DNA of 64,000 bases from Aliishimia sp963721175 (GCA_963721175.1 CAVRIG010000011.1:62001-126000), one strand, 5' to 3'. Shown: positions 16,036 through 25,181, numbered from the stretch's first letter. Numbers and translations: made by a program. Notes: generated by a model not told the origin, from the letters alone.

Positions 16036-16365
16036 TTGCTCAAGGCGTCGATCCCACTCGTGGCCTGCGTCGGCCTGCTGGGCTGCGCCGAGATGCGGCA
16101 AAGCGCGGATACTCTCGCCCGCGACAGCGCCCGTGCCGCCGTGGACGAGGCGCTGGTGACGCGGTTCCCGGGCATCGATGGCACCCGCGTGACGCCCTAC
16201 ACCGACTGTCTGATCGACAATGCCACGCGGTCGGAGATCGCGACCCTTGCGCGCGCCGCTGTCACGGGCGTGAACGAGGCCACGGTTTCATTGATCACCG
16301 GCATGATCCAGCGACCCGAGATTTCGACCTGCCTGCTGCGCGCAGGTCCGGCCCTCACGACATAG
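16036..16365 (+). CDS. Small lipoprotein between sdhA and sdhB
   Basis: A 109-residue predicted lipoprotein: the signal peptide MLKASIPLVACVGLLGC ends in a lipobox, with Cys as lipidation site. The mature part (AEMRQSADTLARDSARAAVDEAL, then TPYTDCLIDNATRSE and STCLLRAGP) is largely helical with two further Cys. It uses a TTG start, chosen because it gives the signal peptide. It lies in the sdh operon between the flavoprotein and iron-sulfur subunits, 19 bases before sdhB. Function unknown; an envelope role is inferred from the lipobox only. Confidence 0.72.
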   Translation: MLKASIPLVACVGLLGCAEMRQSADTLARDSARAAVDEALVTRFPGIDGTRVTPYTDCLIDNATRSEIATLARAAVTGVNEATVSLITGMIQRPEISTCLLRAGPALTT

Positions 16366-16384
16366 CTCGAAGGAGACCCAAGAG

Positions 16385-17164
16385 ATGGTTCAACTGACGC
16401 TACCCAAGAACTCCCGCATCACCACCGGCAAGACCTGGCCGAAACCCGAAGGCGCCAAGAACGTGCGCAAGTTCAGCATCTATCGCTGGAACCCGGACGA
16501 CGGGAAGACGCCGCAGGTCGACACCTATTTCATCGACCTCGACAAGTGCGGACCCATGGTTCTGGACGCGCTGATCAAGATCAAGAACGAGATCGACCCG
16601 ACCCTGACCTTCCGCCGGTCCTGCCGCGAAGGGATCTGCGGATCCTGCGCGATGAACATCGACGGGATCAACACGCTGGCCTGCATCTACGGGTTGGACG
16701 AGATCAAGGGCGACGTGAAGATCTATCCCCTGCCGCACATGCCGGTGGTCAAGGACCTGATCCCGGATCTGACGCATTTCTATGCTCAGCACGCCTCCAT
16801 CATGCCGTGGCTGCAAACCAAGACGCCGGCGCCCGCGAAGGAATGGAAGCAGAGCGTCGAGGATCGCAAGAAGCTCGACGGCGACTACGAATGCATCCTG
16901 TGTGCCTGCTGTTCGACCTCCTGCCCAAGCTATTGGTGGAACGGCGACCGGTATCTCGGCCCGGCGGCACTGCTCCAAGCTCACCGCTGGATCATCGATT
17001 CGCGCGACGAGGCGACGGGGGAGCGGCTGGACGATCTGGAAGATCCCTTCAAGCTCTATCGCTGCCACACCATCATGAACTGCGCCAAGACCTGCCCCAA
17101 GGGGCTGAACCCGGCCAAGGCGATCGCAGAGATCAAGAAGATGATGGTCGAACGCACGGTCTGA
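16385..17164 (+). CDS. sdhB: Succinate dehydrogenase iron-sulfur subunit
   Basis: The 259-residue iron-sulfur subunit that passes electrons from the SdhA flavin to the membrane quinone site. The plant-type [2Fe-2S] motif is RSCREGICGSCAMNIDG near residue 80 with a fourth Cys shortly after. The bacterial-ferredoxin region holds CILCACCSTSCPSYWWN near residue 178 and CHTIMNCAKTCPKGLNP near residue 227 for the [4Fe-4S] and [3Fe-4S] clusters. A GAAGGAGA box precedes the start. It closes the sdh operon proper; the ZIP-like gene follows after 4 bases. Confidence 0.97.
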   Translation: MVQLTLPKNSRITTGKTWPKPEGAKNVRKFSIYRWNPDDGKTPQVDTYFIDLDKCGPMVLDALIKIKNEIDPTLTFRRSCREGICGSCAMNIDGINTLACIYGLDEIKGDVKIYPLPHMPVVKDLIPDLTHFYAQHASIMPWLQTKTPAPAKEWKQSVEDRKKLDGDYECILCACCSTSCPSYWWNGDRYLGPAALLQAHRWIIDSRDEATGERLDDLEDPFKLYRCHTIMNCAKTCPKGLNPAKAIAEIKKMMVERTV

Positions 17165-17168
17165 TCGC

Positions 17169-17882
17169 ATGGCGGAGCCCCTCTGGCTGGCCGTCGGATT
17201 GGCCACCGCTGCGGGGGCGTCGATCCCCGTCGGCGCTTCGCTCGCCATGCATCGGTTCGGCATCCTGCCCGGCTGGGCGGAAAGCGAGGCGCGTCACGGC
17301 GTGATCGCCTTCGGCGCGGGGGCGCTCCTCGCCGCCGTGGCGCTGGTGCTGGTGCCCGAGGGAAGCGAGCGTCTGTCCGCCGGCGCCGTGCTCTTCTGGT
17401 TCCTGGCCGGAGCAATCGCATTTGCCCTGGCTGATTGGGCGCTCGCGAAGCAGGGCGGACGCGCGGCGCAATTCATGGCGATGATGATGGACTACCTGCC
17501 CGAGGCGATGGCGCTGGGCGCACTGGTGACCGGAGATGTCGCCTCGGCGCTGCTCGTGGCCGGCCTGATCGCGCTGCAGAACCTGCCCGAAGGTTTCAAC
17601 GCCATGCGCGAGATGACGAAGCCGGGCGACGGTCGCGCCGGGCACTTGATGTTTCTCTTCGTGCTCGTGGTGCCGCTGGGGCCGCTTGCCGCCTTGCTCG
17701 GCCTGTCGCTTGATCCGGCGTCACCCGTCACCGGCGCGGTGATGCTATTGGCCTCGGGCGGCATCCTCTACCTGATGTTCCAGGACATCGCGCCCCAGGT
17801 CGCGCTGGAGACGAGCTGGCTGCCCCCATTCGGCGCCGTTCTGGGGTTCGTACTCGGCCTCGCTGGACATCTGATGGTGTGA
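17169..17882 (+). CDS. ZIP family divalent metal transporter
   Basis: A 237-residue membrane protein of the ZIP family, expected to move zinc, iron or another divalent cation toward the cytoplasm. About eight helices are visible. The metal-site motifs are DYLPEAMALGALV in helix IV (near residue 110) and QNLPEGFNAMREM in helix V (near residue 137), corresponding to the HN(F/L)PEG-type motifs with the usual His replaced by Gln in the second. No His-rich cytoplasmic loop is seen, and substrate cannot be inferred. It starts 4 bases after sdhB, so it is probably read from the sdh transcript. Confidence 0.8.
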   Translation: MAEPLWLAVGLATAAGASIPVGASLAMHRFGILPGWAESEARHGVIAFGAGALLAAVALVLVPEGSERLSAGAVLFWFLAGAIAFALADWALAKQGGRAAQFMAMMMDYLPEAMALGALVTGDVASALLVAGLIALQNLPEGFNAMREMTKPGDGRAGHLMFLFVLVVPLGPLAALLGLSLDPASPVTGAVMLLASGGILYLMFQDIAPQVALETSWLPPFGAVLGFVLGLAGHLMV

Positions 17883-17885
17883 ACC

Positions 17886-18104
17886 ATGCTTGTTGTCGTC
17901 GGACTGGTCATTGCCTTCATCGTCGTGGCGATCTACGCCCGCAGGAACCGGGGGCGCAGGAATTGTCGCTGGCGCGAGCAGCGCAGCGGCGACAAGGGGC
18001 AGTTGCGCAAGTACCGGTGTGCCGCGTGCGGCGCCGAAGCCTTCACGGCCACCAAGGGACCGCCCGAGAAGTGCTTTGCCAATGAAGGTGGTTCGGACTT
18101 GTGA
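17886..18104 (+). CDS. Small membrane-anchored zinc-ribbon-like protein
   Basis: A 72-residue protein with one N-terminal transmembrane helix (LVVVGLVIAFIVVAIYA), a basic stretch (RRNRGRRNCRWREQR) and a C-terminal YRCAACGAEAFTATKGPP followed by another Cys, resembling a small zinc ribbon. It follows the ZIP-like transporter by 3 bases. Function is unknown; a link with metal handling is suggested only by position and the CxxC motif. Confidence 0.65.
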   Translation: MLVVVGLVIAFIVVAIYARRNRGRRNCRWREQRSGDKGQLRKYRCAACGAEAFTATKGPPEKCFANEGGSDL

Positions 18105-18153
18105 CGCGGGAGGCCGGCCACCAGTCCTGAACTCGAGCCTGTGAGGAGATGCC

Positions 18154-19002
18154 ATGCCGGACGCCCCCGAGTTCGCTGACCGCCACCGTGCTCTGTCACC
18201 TTTGGTCTGTTACCCGCCCGACACATTGCCACGGCCAGACCTCGCGCTCTATTTCGCGGCGCGAAAGACCGCGTCTCGCACAGGCGAGGTGCTGGTGCCG
18301 CCCCGCGAGGCGGCGACATTCGAGGTGCCCGCGGGCGGCTTCTTTCGCATCACGTCGGTCGAAGGTCCGCAGGTCGGAGACCTCAACCTGCACGCCCTCC
18401 ACAATTTCGAGGAGCGGTTCTATTCCGGCAAGACCCGCGCCCTGCACGGCACGCATGTCAGCACGGGCGACCGGCTCTGGTCGTCGTTCCCGCACCTGCG
18501 GCCGATGGCGACGATCATCGAGGACACGCTGGATTGGTACGGCATCGACCAACACGGCGGGTCGGTACATGACGTGATCGGCACAAGGTGTGACCCTTAT
18601 ACGCATCACCTCCTGTCGGGCGGCGGCGTCTATCACCATTGCTGCCATTCGAACCTGACCCGGGCCTTGGCGGAGCGGATGGGCGTGGAACCCACGCAGG
18701 CCGAATTGCTGGTCCACGACGTGCTGAACGTGTTCATGTGCACCGGCTTCACCCGGGACACGGGGCAGTACTTCATGAAAGCAAGCCCTGTGCGGACTGG
18801 CGATTTCATCGAGTTCTTTGCCGAGATCGATCTTCTCGGCAATCTTTCGGCCTGCCCGGGAGGGGATTGCTCGACGACACATTCCTCGGATGAGGCAGCG
18901 TGCTTTCCATTGTTTGTCGAGGTGTTCGCGACCGACCCGGCCGCGCTCGCGAATTGGTCGAAGCCAGCGGTCAACGGGTACGATCGCAGCCACGGGACCT
19001 GA
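18154..19002 (+). CDS. DUF1989 (urea carboxylase-associated) family protein
   Basis: A 282-residue cytoplasmic protein of the DUF1989 family, often found near urea carboxylase, creatinine or glycine-cleavage-type genes, with no confirmed reaction for most members. Recognisable parts are GGFFRITSVEGPQVGDLNLH near residue 60, HLLSGGGVYHHCCHSN near residue 150, VLNVFMCTGF near residue 190, and the C-terminal GNLSACPGGDCS, whose Cys and the His residues may bind metal. A GAGGAG box precedes the ATG. No urea or guanidine metabolism genes lie nearby, so its substrate cannot be guessed. Confidence 0.8.
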   Translation: MPDAPEFADRHRALSPLVCYPPDTLPRPDLALYFAARKTASRTGEVLVPPREAATFEVPAGGFFRITSVEGPQVGDLNLHALHNFEERFYSGKTRALHGTHVSTGDRLWSSFPHLRPMATIIEDTLDWYGIDQHGGSVHDVIGTRCDPYTHHLLSGGGVYHHCCHSNLTRALAERMGVEPTQAELLVHDVLNVFMCTGFTRDTGQYFMKASPVRTGDFIEFFAEIDLLGNLSACPGGDCSTTHSSDEAACFPLFVEVFATDPAALANWSKPAVNGYDRSHGT

Positions 19003-19068
19003 GGCGTTTCCCGTCAGACGAGGCAAGGTCGTGACCTTCGGGCTCGCTTCGCGCCAGCAGGGAAGCCT

Positions 19069-19773
19069 CTATGCGAAGGCGGCCTCGAGCGCTATTTCGA
19101 TCATGTCACCGAAACTGCTCTCCCGATCCGCGCTGGACAATGCCTCTCCGGATTGCAGATGGTCGGATACCGTCAACACGGCGAGGGCTCTGCAGCCGTG
19201 TCGCGCGGCCAGTGAATAGAGTTCGGCGGCCTCCATTTCCACGCCCAGAATTCCGTGGCGAACCATCTGTTCGTCCAGATCCGGACGTTCGCCGTAGAAC
19301 ACGTCCGACGAGTAGATTCCGCCGACATGGAAAGGCGAGGCGCGCCTTTTGGCGGCATTGACGGCCGCCTCGAGCAATTGCCAATTCGCGCAGGGGGCGA
19401 AACTGAATTCACGGAATATTGCCGAAGAGGGCGTCGAAACCGAACTCGCCGTCATGGCAAGGATCACATCCCGCACGGAAACGTGGGGCTGCATCCCGCC
19501 GCAGGATCCGATCCGGATCAGCGTTTTCGCACCATAGTCGCGGATCAATTCGTTAACGTAGATCGATAGCGACGGCATTCCCATGCCGCTGCCTTGAATC
19601 GTTACGCGCCTGCCATTCCATTTACCAGTAAATCCGAGCATTCCGCGTACTTCGTTAACGCGCACGGCATCGTCCAGAAAGGTTTCCGCCGCCCATTTCG
19701 CTCGGTACGGGTCGCCCGGCAACAAGACGGTTTCCGCGATATCGCCGGGTTGGGCCCCAATATGGATAGTCAT
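19069..19773 (-). CDS. deoD: Purine-nucleoside phosphorylase (DeoD type)
   Basis: A 234-residue hexameric-type purine nucleoside phosphorylase that splits purine (deoxy)nucleosides with phosphate. The start at 19773 gives MTIHIGAQPGDIAETVLLPG, the canonical N-terminus. Other motifs are GMGMPSLSIYVNELI near residue 63, LIRIGSCGG near residue 85, VEMEAAELYSLAARHG near residue 178 (nucleoside-binding Met-Glu), and VSDHLQSGE with the catalytic Asp near residue 203. It starts 4 bases after the H-NS-like gene stops and is probably co-transcribed with it, an unusual partner. The other nucleoside salvage genes lie 40 kb away. Confidence 0.94.
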   Translation of the reverse strand: MTIHIGAQPGDIAETVLLPGDPYRAKWAAETFLDDAVRVNEVRGMLGFTGKWNGRRVTIQGSGMGMPSLSIYVNELIRDYGAKTLIRIGSCGGMQPHVSVRDVILAMTASSVSTPSSAIFREFSFAPCANWQLLEAAVNAAKRRASPFHVGGIYSSDVFYGERPDLDEQMVRHGILGVEMEAAELYSLAARHGCRALAVLTVSDHLQSGEALSSADRESSFGDMIEIALEAAFA

Positions 19774-19777
19774 GAGC

Positions 19778-20116
19778 TCAGATTTCGAGGTCCTTGGGGT
19801 CCTTGCCGGCCTCGACGGTATCCTTGAACCATTGCGGCTGCCGCCCCTTGCCAGTCCAGGTTTCCGAAGGATCCTCGGGGTTTGCATATTTCGGCACGCC
19901 CGGGTTCTTCGGGGCCGATTTCCGGCGGCCGCTGCGGCCGGTCGAGCCGTCGGTCAGATCCGACAAAGAGAAACCGTACTTTGCCGCAGCTTTTTCAGCG
20001 GCTTTTTTGGCTTCCTTCTTTTCGTTCGCCTCGATCGCGGTGATGGCTTTTTTTACGTCGTTCAGCAACTTTTCGAGCTGCTTTCTCGACATCGTCGTGA
20101 GGTCATCGGCCGTCAT
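19778..20116 (-). CDS. H-NS family histone-like DNA-binding protein
   Basis: A 112-residue H-NS/HvrA-type nucleoid protein. The N-terminal half, beginning MTADDLTTMSRKQLEKLLND, is a charged coiled coil for oligomerisation. The C-terminal half has the AT-hook-like DNA-binding signature KYANPEDPSETWTGKGRQPQ, close to the YRNPxxPxxTWxGRGRxPxW consensus. The start at 20116 was chosen over a 39-codon extension because it matches family N-termini. It lies downstream of ecm on the same strand with a 116-base gap, and just ahead of deoD. Confidence 0.9.
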   Translation of the reverse strand: MTADDLTTMSRKQLEKLLNDVKKAITAIEANEKKEAKKAAEKAAAKYGFSLSDLTDGSTGRSGRRKSAPKNPGVPKYANPEDPSETWTGKGRQPQWFKDTVEAGKDPKDLEI

Positions 20117-20232
20117 GAATTGGTCCTTGCGGTGAGTGGGTGAGTGTGTGGATGGTAACTCACTTAAAAGGAAAGAAGTTCCTCCGCAATAGTACCTGTG
20201 ACGCGAATTTGTGACAATGTCCCTTTTGTGCA

Positions 20233-22200
20233 CTATTCCGCCGCGACGGCCTTCGGATCTGCCAGTTCTACGATATCGGTCATTATCGTGTTCAATTCGA
20301 AATCCTTGGGGGTATAGACTCTGGCCACCCCCATTGCGCGCAATTTTTCGGCGTCTTCTTCGGGAATGATGCCGCCTACAATTACGGGAACTTCTCCGAG
20401 TCCCGCGTCACGCAGCCGTTTCAGGACATCTTCGACAAGGGGCAGGTGGCTTCCCGACAGGATGGAAAGTCCAATGACATGGGCCGGGTCTTCTTGTGCC
20501 GCGTTGACGATTTCCTCCGGGGTGAGGCGAATACCCTCATAGGAGATGTCCATTCCGCAATCCCGTGCCCGCACCGCGATCTGTTCCGCGCCATTGGAAT
20601 GACCGTCGAGACCCGGCTTGCCCACCAGGAACTTGAGCCGCCGACCCAGGCGATCGCTGACCGCGTCCACGGCGTCGCGGATTTCGTCGAGCCCTTCGGT
20701 CTTGTTGGATCGCCCGGCAGAGACACCCGTCGGACCACGGTATTCGCCGAATTGCTCGCGCATCGCGGTGGCCCATTCACCGGTCGTCACACCTGCCTTG
20801 GCGCAGGCGATCGACGCGGGCATGACATTTCGCCCGTCCCTCGCAGCAGCGCGCAGGTCGGCAAGCGCGCCTTCGACCGCCGACGCATCGCGCGACGCAC
20901 GCCAGTCGTCCAGCCGCGTGATCTGGTCCTGCTCCACGCCCTTGTCGACGACGAGGATGCCGCCTGCGCCGGTCATCAACGGTGATGGCTCGCCACGTTG
21001 CCAGCGGTTCACGCCGACCACCACGGTCTCGCCCCGTTCGATCCGGTTGAGGCGCTCCGAATTGCTCTCGACCAGCCGCGATTTCATGTAGTCGATCGCA
21101 CCGATTGCCCCACCCATGCTGTCGAGCTGTGCCAGTTCATGGCGCGCGCCTTCTTTCAGTTCCTCCACTTTGGCGTCGATGACGGAGTTGCCATCGAACA
21201 GGTCGTCGTATTCCAGAAGGTCGGTCTCGTAGGCCAGGATCTGCTGCATCCGCATCGACCATTGCTGGTCCCAGGGGCGGGGCAGGCCCAGCGCCTCGTT
21301 CCAGGCTGGCAATTGCACGGCGCGGGCGCGCGCCTTTTTCGACAGCGTCACCGCCAGCATCTCGATCAGGATGCGGTAGACATTGTTTTCGGGCTGCTGT
21401 TCCGTCAGGCCGAGCGAATTGACCTGCACGCCATAACGGAAGCGGCGGAATTTCGGATCCTCCACGCCGTAGCGGTCGCGGCAGATCTCCTCCCAGAGAT
21501 CGACGAACGCGCGCATCTTGCACATTTCGGTGACGAACCGGATGCCCGCGTTGACGAAGAACGAAATGCGCCCCACGACGGTCGGAAAATCCTCCGGCGG
21601 AATGCGCGGCTGCAATTCGTCCAGAACCGCCTGCCCGGTGGCGAGCGCAAAGGCCAACTCCTGCTCCGGCGTCGCTCCCGCTTCCTGCAGGTGGTAGGAA
21701 CATACGTTCATCGGGTTCCACTTCGGTACATGCTTGTAGCAATACTCCGCCACGTCCGCGATCATCTTCAGCGACGGTTTCGGCGGGCAGATATAGGTGC
21801 CGCGCGAGAGATACTCCTTGATCAGGTCATTCTGCACGGTACCGGTCAGCTTCGACGTATCCGCACCCTGTTCCTCCGCCACGGCGATGTAGAGCGACAG
21901 CAGCCACGGTGCCGTCGCGTTGATTGTCATCGACGTGTTCATCTGCTCCAGCGGGATCTGGTCGAAAAGCGTGCGCATGTCGCCCAGATGGCAGATCGGC
22001 ACGCCGACCTTGCCGACCTCGCCCTTGGCCAGCACATGGTCGCTGTCATACCCCGTCTGCGTCGGCAGATCGAAGGCCACCGATAGGCCGGTCTGCCCGC
22101 GTTCCAGGTTGGAGCGGTAGAGCTCGTTTGACGCGGCCGCGGTCGAATGGCCCGAATAGGTGCGGATGATCCAGGGTCGGTCGGTCTGTCGCTCGGTCAT
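20233..22200 (-). CDS. ecm: Ethylmalonyl-CoA mutase, coenzyme B12-dependent
   Basis: A 655-residue adenosylcobalamin-dependent mutase that converts (2R)-ethylmalonyl-CoA to methylsuccinyl-CoA. The start at 22200 (MTERQTDRPWIIRTYSGHST) has a GAGG box, whereas the first in-frame ATG at 22254 has none. The substrate-binding TIM barrel includes GQTGLSVAFDLPTQTGYDSD near residue 37. The C-terminal B12 domain has the DxHxxG motif in GLDGHSNGAEQIA near residue 530 and GLSILSGSHLPLV near residue 570. The single-chain architecture with an N-terminal barrel lacking a separate small subunit, and the location near ccr, favour Ecm over methylmalonyl-CoA mutase. Confidence 0.93.
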   Translation of the reverse strand: MTERQTDRPWIIRTYSGHSTAAASNELYRSNLERGQTGLSVAFDLPTQTGYDSDHVLAKGEVGKVGVPICHLGDMRTLFDQIPLEQMNTSMTINATAPWLLSLYIAVAEEQGADTSKLTGTVQNDLIKEYLSRGTYICPPKPSLKMIADVAEYCYKHVPKWNPMNVCSYHLQEAGATPEQELAFALATGQAVLDELQPRIPPEDFPTVVGRISFFVNAGIRFVTEMCKMRAFVDLWEEICRDRYGVEDPKFRRFRYGVQVNSLGLTEQQPENNVYRILIEMLAVTLSKKARARAVQLPAWNEALGLPRPWDQQWSMRMQQILAYETDLLEYDDLFDGNSVIDAKVEELKEGARHELAQLDSMGGAIGAIDYMKSRLVESNSERLNRIERGETVVVGVNRWQRGEPSPLMTGAGGILVVDKGVEQDQITRLDDWRASRDASAVEGALADLRAAARDGRNVMPASIACAKAGVTTGEWATAMREQFGEYRGPTGVSAGRSNKTEGLDEIRDAVDAVSDRLGRRLKFLVGKPGLDGHSNGAEQIAVRARDCGMDISYEGIRLTPEEIVNAAQEDPAHVIGLSILSGSHLPLVEDVLKRLRDAGLGEVPVIVGGIIPEEDAEKLRAMGVARVYTPKDFELNTIMTDIVELADPKAVAAE

Positions 22201-22361
22201 CTTGTCCTCGCTGGCAAAGCAATAAAATTTCGTCTCAGACGTCATATCGGACATTTTTTGGCGTTGTCAATTCGCTGCAATGCGGCGACGCAGATGGCGC
22301 GATACAAAGCTGACACGGTATCGGTATAGTCGTACGAAAGAGAACTGGTGGGAGAAAGATC

Positions 22362-23636
22362 ATGCTGAAGTCCGTGGCGTTGGCTGGAGTGCCGGCCTTG
22401 ATCCTGGCGGCCGCGTCCGCTGCGGAAACTGTCCGATTTGCGACCTTCAACGCATCGTTGAACCGGATTAACGCAGGCGATCTCGCGACGGAGCTTGCGA
22501 CGCCCGGAAGCGCACAACCCGCGGCGGTTGCGGAGACGCTGCAGCGCATCGACGCCGATGTCGTTCTGATCAACGAGTTCGACTTCGACCCCGCGGCCCC
22601 GCAGCGTTTCCAGGACAATTATCTGAGCCAGCCCCAGAACGTGACCGGAACGGGTGCCAGCACGCCCGTCACCTATCCGTACAATTTCATCGCACCATCG
22701 AATACGGGCGTGCCGTCTGGCTTCGACCTCGACAATGACGGAAGCATCGGAGGTCCGAACGACGCGCAAGGCTTCGGATTCTTCGAAGGTCAATTCGGAA
22801 TGACCGTATATTCGAAGTACGAAATCCTGACGGACCAGGCGCGTACCTTCCAGACGTTCCTGTGGAAGGACATGCCCGGCGCCCGTCTTCCGGTTGTCGA
22901 TGATGGCGGCGGCGGCACGACCGGGTTCTACTCCGACGCGGAACTGGATATCATTCGGCTGTCGTCCAAGAGCCACTGGGATCTGCCCATCAACATCAAC
23001 GGGGAGATCGTCCATTTTCTGGTCAGCCATCCGACGCCACCGGTCTTCGACGGGCCGGAGGATCGCAATGGCTTGCGCAACGCGGACGAGATCCGGTTCT
23101 GGGCCGACTACATCAATGGTGCGGGTTACATCTATGATGACATGGGCATGACCGGCGGGCTGGCGGCCGGCGCGAAGTTCGTGATCGCCGGAGATCTGAA
23201 CTCCGATCCTTTCGACGGGGATTCCCTGCCCGGAGCGGCGCAACAATTGCTGGAAAACCCGCTTGTGAACACGTCGTTCACCCCATCCAGCGCCGGCGGC
23301 CCGGACGCAGCGGCCCGGCAGGGGGCAGCAAACCTCGCGCATATCGGCAACCCCGCATTCGACACCGCCGACTTCAACGACGGCTCGCCTGGCAATCTGC
23401 GCGCGGATTACGTGCTTCCGTCGGCGAACCTGACGATCGAAGGGGGCGGCGTGCTCTGGTTCGAGGACAGCGGTCCCCTGTTTCCGCTCACCAACGATTT
23501 CCCCTTCGCGGCATCCGATCACCGTGCGGTCTATGTGGATGTCGCAGTTCCCGAGCCGGTGCCGATTCCGGGAAGCTTGCCGCTGATGATCGGCGGTTTC
23601 GGCCTTGTGGCGATGATGCTGCGCCGCCGCGGCTAA
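22362..23636 (+). CDS. Surface endonuclease/exonuclease/phosphatase-fold protein with VPLPA-type C-term
   Basis: A 424-residue exported protein with a signal peptide (VALAGVPALILAAASAAE) and an endonuclease/exonuclease/phosphatase domain. Catalytic-type motifs are FATFNASLNRI near residue 28, INEFDFD near residue 71, FLVSHPTPPVFDG near residue 220, IAGDLNSDPFDG near residue 275 and ASDHRAVYVDV near residue 385. The C-terminus (PEPVPIPGSLPLMIGGFGL plus a basic tail) is a VPLPA/PEP-CTERM-like sorting signal. It may be a cell-surface nuclease or phosphodiesterase, scavenging phosphate or nucleosides. It is divergent from ecm and 42 bases upstream of the acyltransferase start. Confidence 0.88.
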   Translation: MLKSVALAGVPALILAAASAAETVRFATFNASLNRINAGDLATELATPGSAQPAAVAETLQRIDADVVLINEFDFDPAAPQRFQDNYLSQPQNVTGTGASTPVTYPYNFIAPSNTGVPSGFDLDNDGSIGGPNDAQGFGFFEGQFGMTVYSKYEILTDQARTFQTFLWKDMPGARLPVVDDGGGGTTGFYSDAELDIIRLSSKSHWDLPININGEIVHFLVSHPTPPVFDGPEDRNGLRNADEIRFWADYINGAGYIYDDMGMTGGLAAGAKFVIAGDLNSDPFDGDSLPGAAQQLLENPLVNTSFTPSSAGGPDAAARQGAANLAHIGNPAFDTADFNDGSPGNLRADYVLPSANLTIEGGGVLWFEDSGPLFPLTNDFPFAASDHRAVYVDVAVPEPVPIPGSLPLMIGGFGLVAMMLRRRG

Positions 23637-23678
23637 GCCCGCTTGCCGCCGGAGCCGCGACCTGCAAGTCTCGGCCTC

Positions 23679-25049
23679 ATGACGGGAACCGTGGAACTGC
23701 CAATCTGGTTGTTTGTCCTGATCGTGCTGTTTGCCGCGGTCACCTTCGCGTCGCATTTCCTCTTTCCCTCCGTGCGCTGGTTTTTCCGCCGGCGTCTGGA
23801 GCGTGCCGTGTCGCAGCTCAACACCCGGCTGACCCGGCCGATCGAGCCCTTCAAACTGGCCGAGCGGCACGACATGATACAGCGGCTGATCTATGACCCC
23901 GAAGTCACGCAGGCGATCGTGCAGCATGCGCGCAAGAACAAGGTGCGGGAGGACGTGGCGTTCGAGACGGCGCGGCGGTACGCGCGGGAAATCGTGCCCA
24001 GCTTTTCGGCCTTCGCGTATTTCGGGTTCGGGATCCGGGTGGCCCGGTGGCTGGCCAACGAACTTTACACAGTGCGCACAGGGGCGGAGAACGATGACAT
24101 GATCGCGCGCATTCCCCAGGATGCCACGGTCGTCTTCATCATGAACCACCGATCCAACATGGACTACGTTCTGGTGACCTACCTCGCCGCGCGCGCCTCC
24201 GCGCTTTCCTATGCGGTGGGGGAGTGGGCGCGGATCTGGCCGCTATCGCGGCTGATCAAGTCGATGGGTGCCTATTTCATCCGTCGCAAGTCTCGCGGAG
24301 AACTCTACCGGCGCGTGCTGGCACGTTACGTCCAGATGGCGACCACCGGCGGTGTGACGCAGGCGATCTTTCCCGAAGGCGGGCTGAGCCTCGATGGCCG
24401 CCTGGCGCAACCCAAGATGGGCCTGCTCGCTTACGTCGTGGAGGCGGGTCGGGTTTCGGACCGCGACGTGGCCTTCGTACCGGTCGCCATCAACTACGAT
24501 CGCGTGCTGGAGGATCGGGTGTTGATCGCCGCGCAGGAACGCGGGGACCGCCGCTTTGGCGCCCGGATCAGCGTCGTCACCGGGTTTGTCCTGAAAAAGC
24601 TCTGGCAGCGGTTGCGCGGACGCTTCCTGCGCTTCGGTTCGGCCGCGGTGGTTTTTGGCGAGCCGTTGTCGCTGCAAGAATTCGGATCGGAGCGGCCGGT
24701 GGAGGATCTGGCCGCGACGCTGATGGAGCGGATCGAGCAGGCCATGCCGCATCTGAGCGTCCCGCTTCTCGCGCAGATCATCATGGCGGCAGAGGCTCCG
24801 CTCACGCCGGAAGAACTTCGCGCGACCGCACGAGACGAAATCGAAAGCCGTCCCAAACGATACCTGATGGCCGAAGGCGAGACGGCCGAGAAACTGGTGC
24901 GCGAAGCCCTGAACCTGCTCCAGCAGCGCGAGATCGTCGAAGTCCGGGAGGGTCGCGTTGTCGTGGTCGAAGCGGAACGCCCCACCTTGCGCTTCTATGC
25001 CCAATCGATGTCCTCGAACGCTCTTTCGTTTTCTGCGGCTGCTCAGTAA
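23679..25049 (+). CDS. PlsB-like glycerol-3-phosphate/lysophospholipid acyltransferase
   Basis: A 456-residue membrane-associated acyltransferase. An N-terminal helix (IWLFVLIVLFAAVTFASHFLF) is followed by the PlsC/DHAPAT-type domain with the catalytic NHRSNMD (HX4D) near residue 155, FIRRKSRGELYRR near residue 200, and the substrate-binding IFPEGGLSLDGR near residue 235. It probably transfers a fatty acyl group to glycerol-3-phosphate or a related acceptor in phospholipid synthesis. The start at 23679 (MTGTVELPIW) was chosen over a Pro-rich extension. It lies upstream of ccr with a 130-base gap. Confidence 0.88.
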   Translation: MTGTVELPIWLFVLIVLFAAVTFASHFLFPSVRWFFRRRLERAVSQLNTRLTRPIEPFKLAERHDMIQRLIYDPEVTQAIVQHARKNKVREDVAFETARRYAREIVPSFSAFAYFGFGIRVARWLANELYTVRTGAENDDMIARIPQDATVVFIMNHRSNMDYVLVTYLAARASALSYAVGEWARIWPLSRLIKSMGAYFIRRKSRGELYRRVLARYVQMATTGGVTQAIFPEGGLSLDGRLAQPKMGLLAYVVEAGRVSDRDVAFVPVAINYDRVLEDRVLIAAQERGDRRFGARISVVTGFVLKKLWQRLRGRFLRFGSAAVVFGEPLSLQEFGSERPVEDLAATLMERIEQAMPHLSVPLLAQIIMAAEAPLTPEELRATARDEIESRPKRYLMAEGETAEKLVREALNLLQQREIVEVREGRVVVVEAERPTLRFYAQSMSSNALSFSAAAQ

Positions 25050-25181
25050 ATGCTGCATCCGCAGGGTTACAAAGTTACCGAAACTGCCAATTCATCTATT
25101 GCTTTATTTCGTAGTGACCCATATCCCTCGTTGGAAGGCTGCGATTCTGCATTGCAGCACGCGTCATGAATGGAGGATTGG

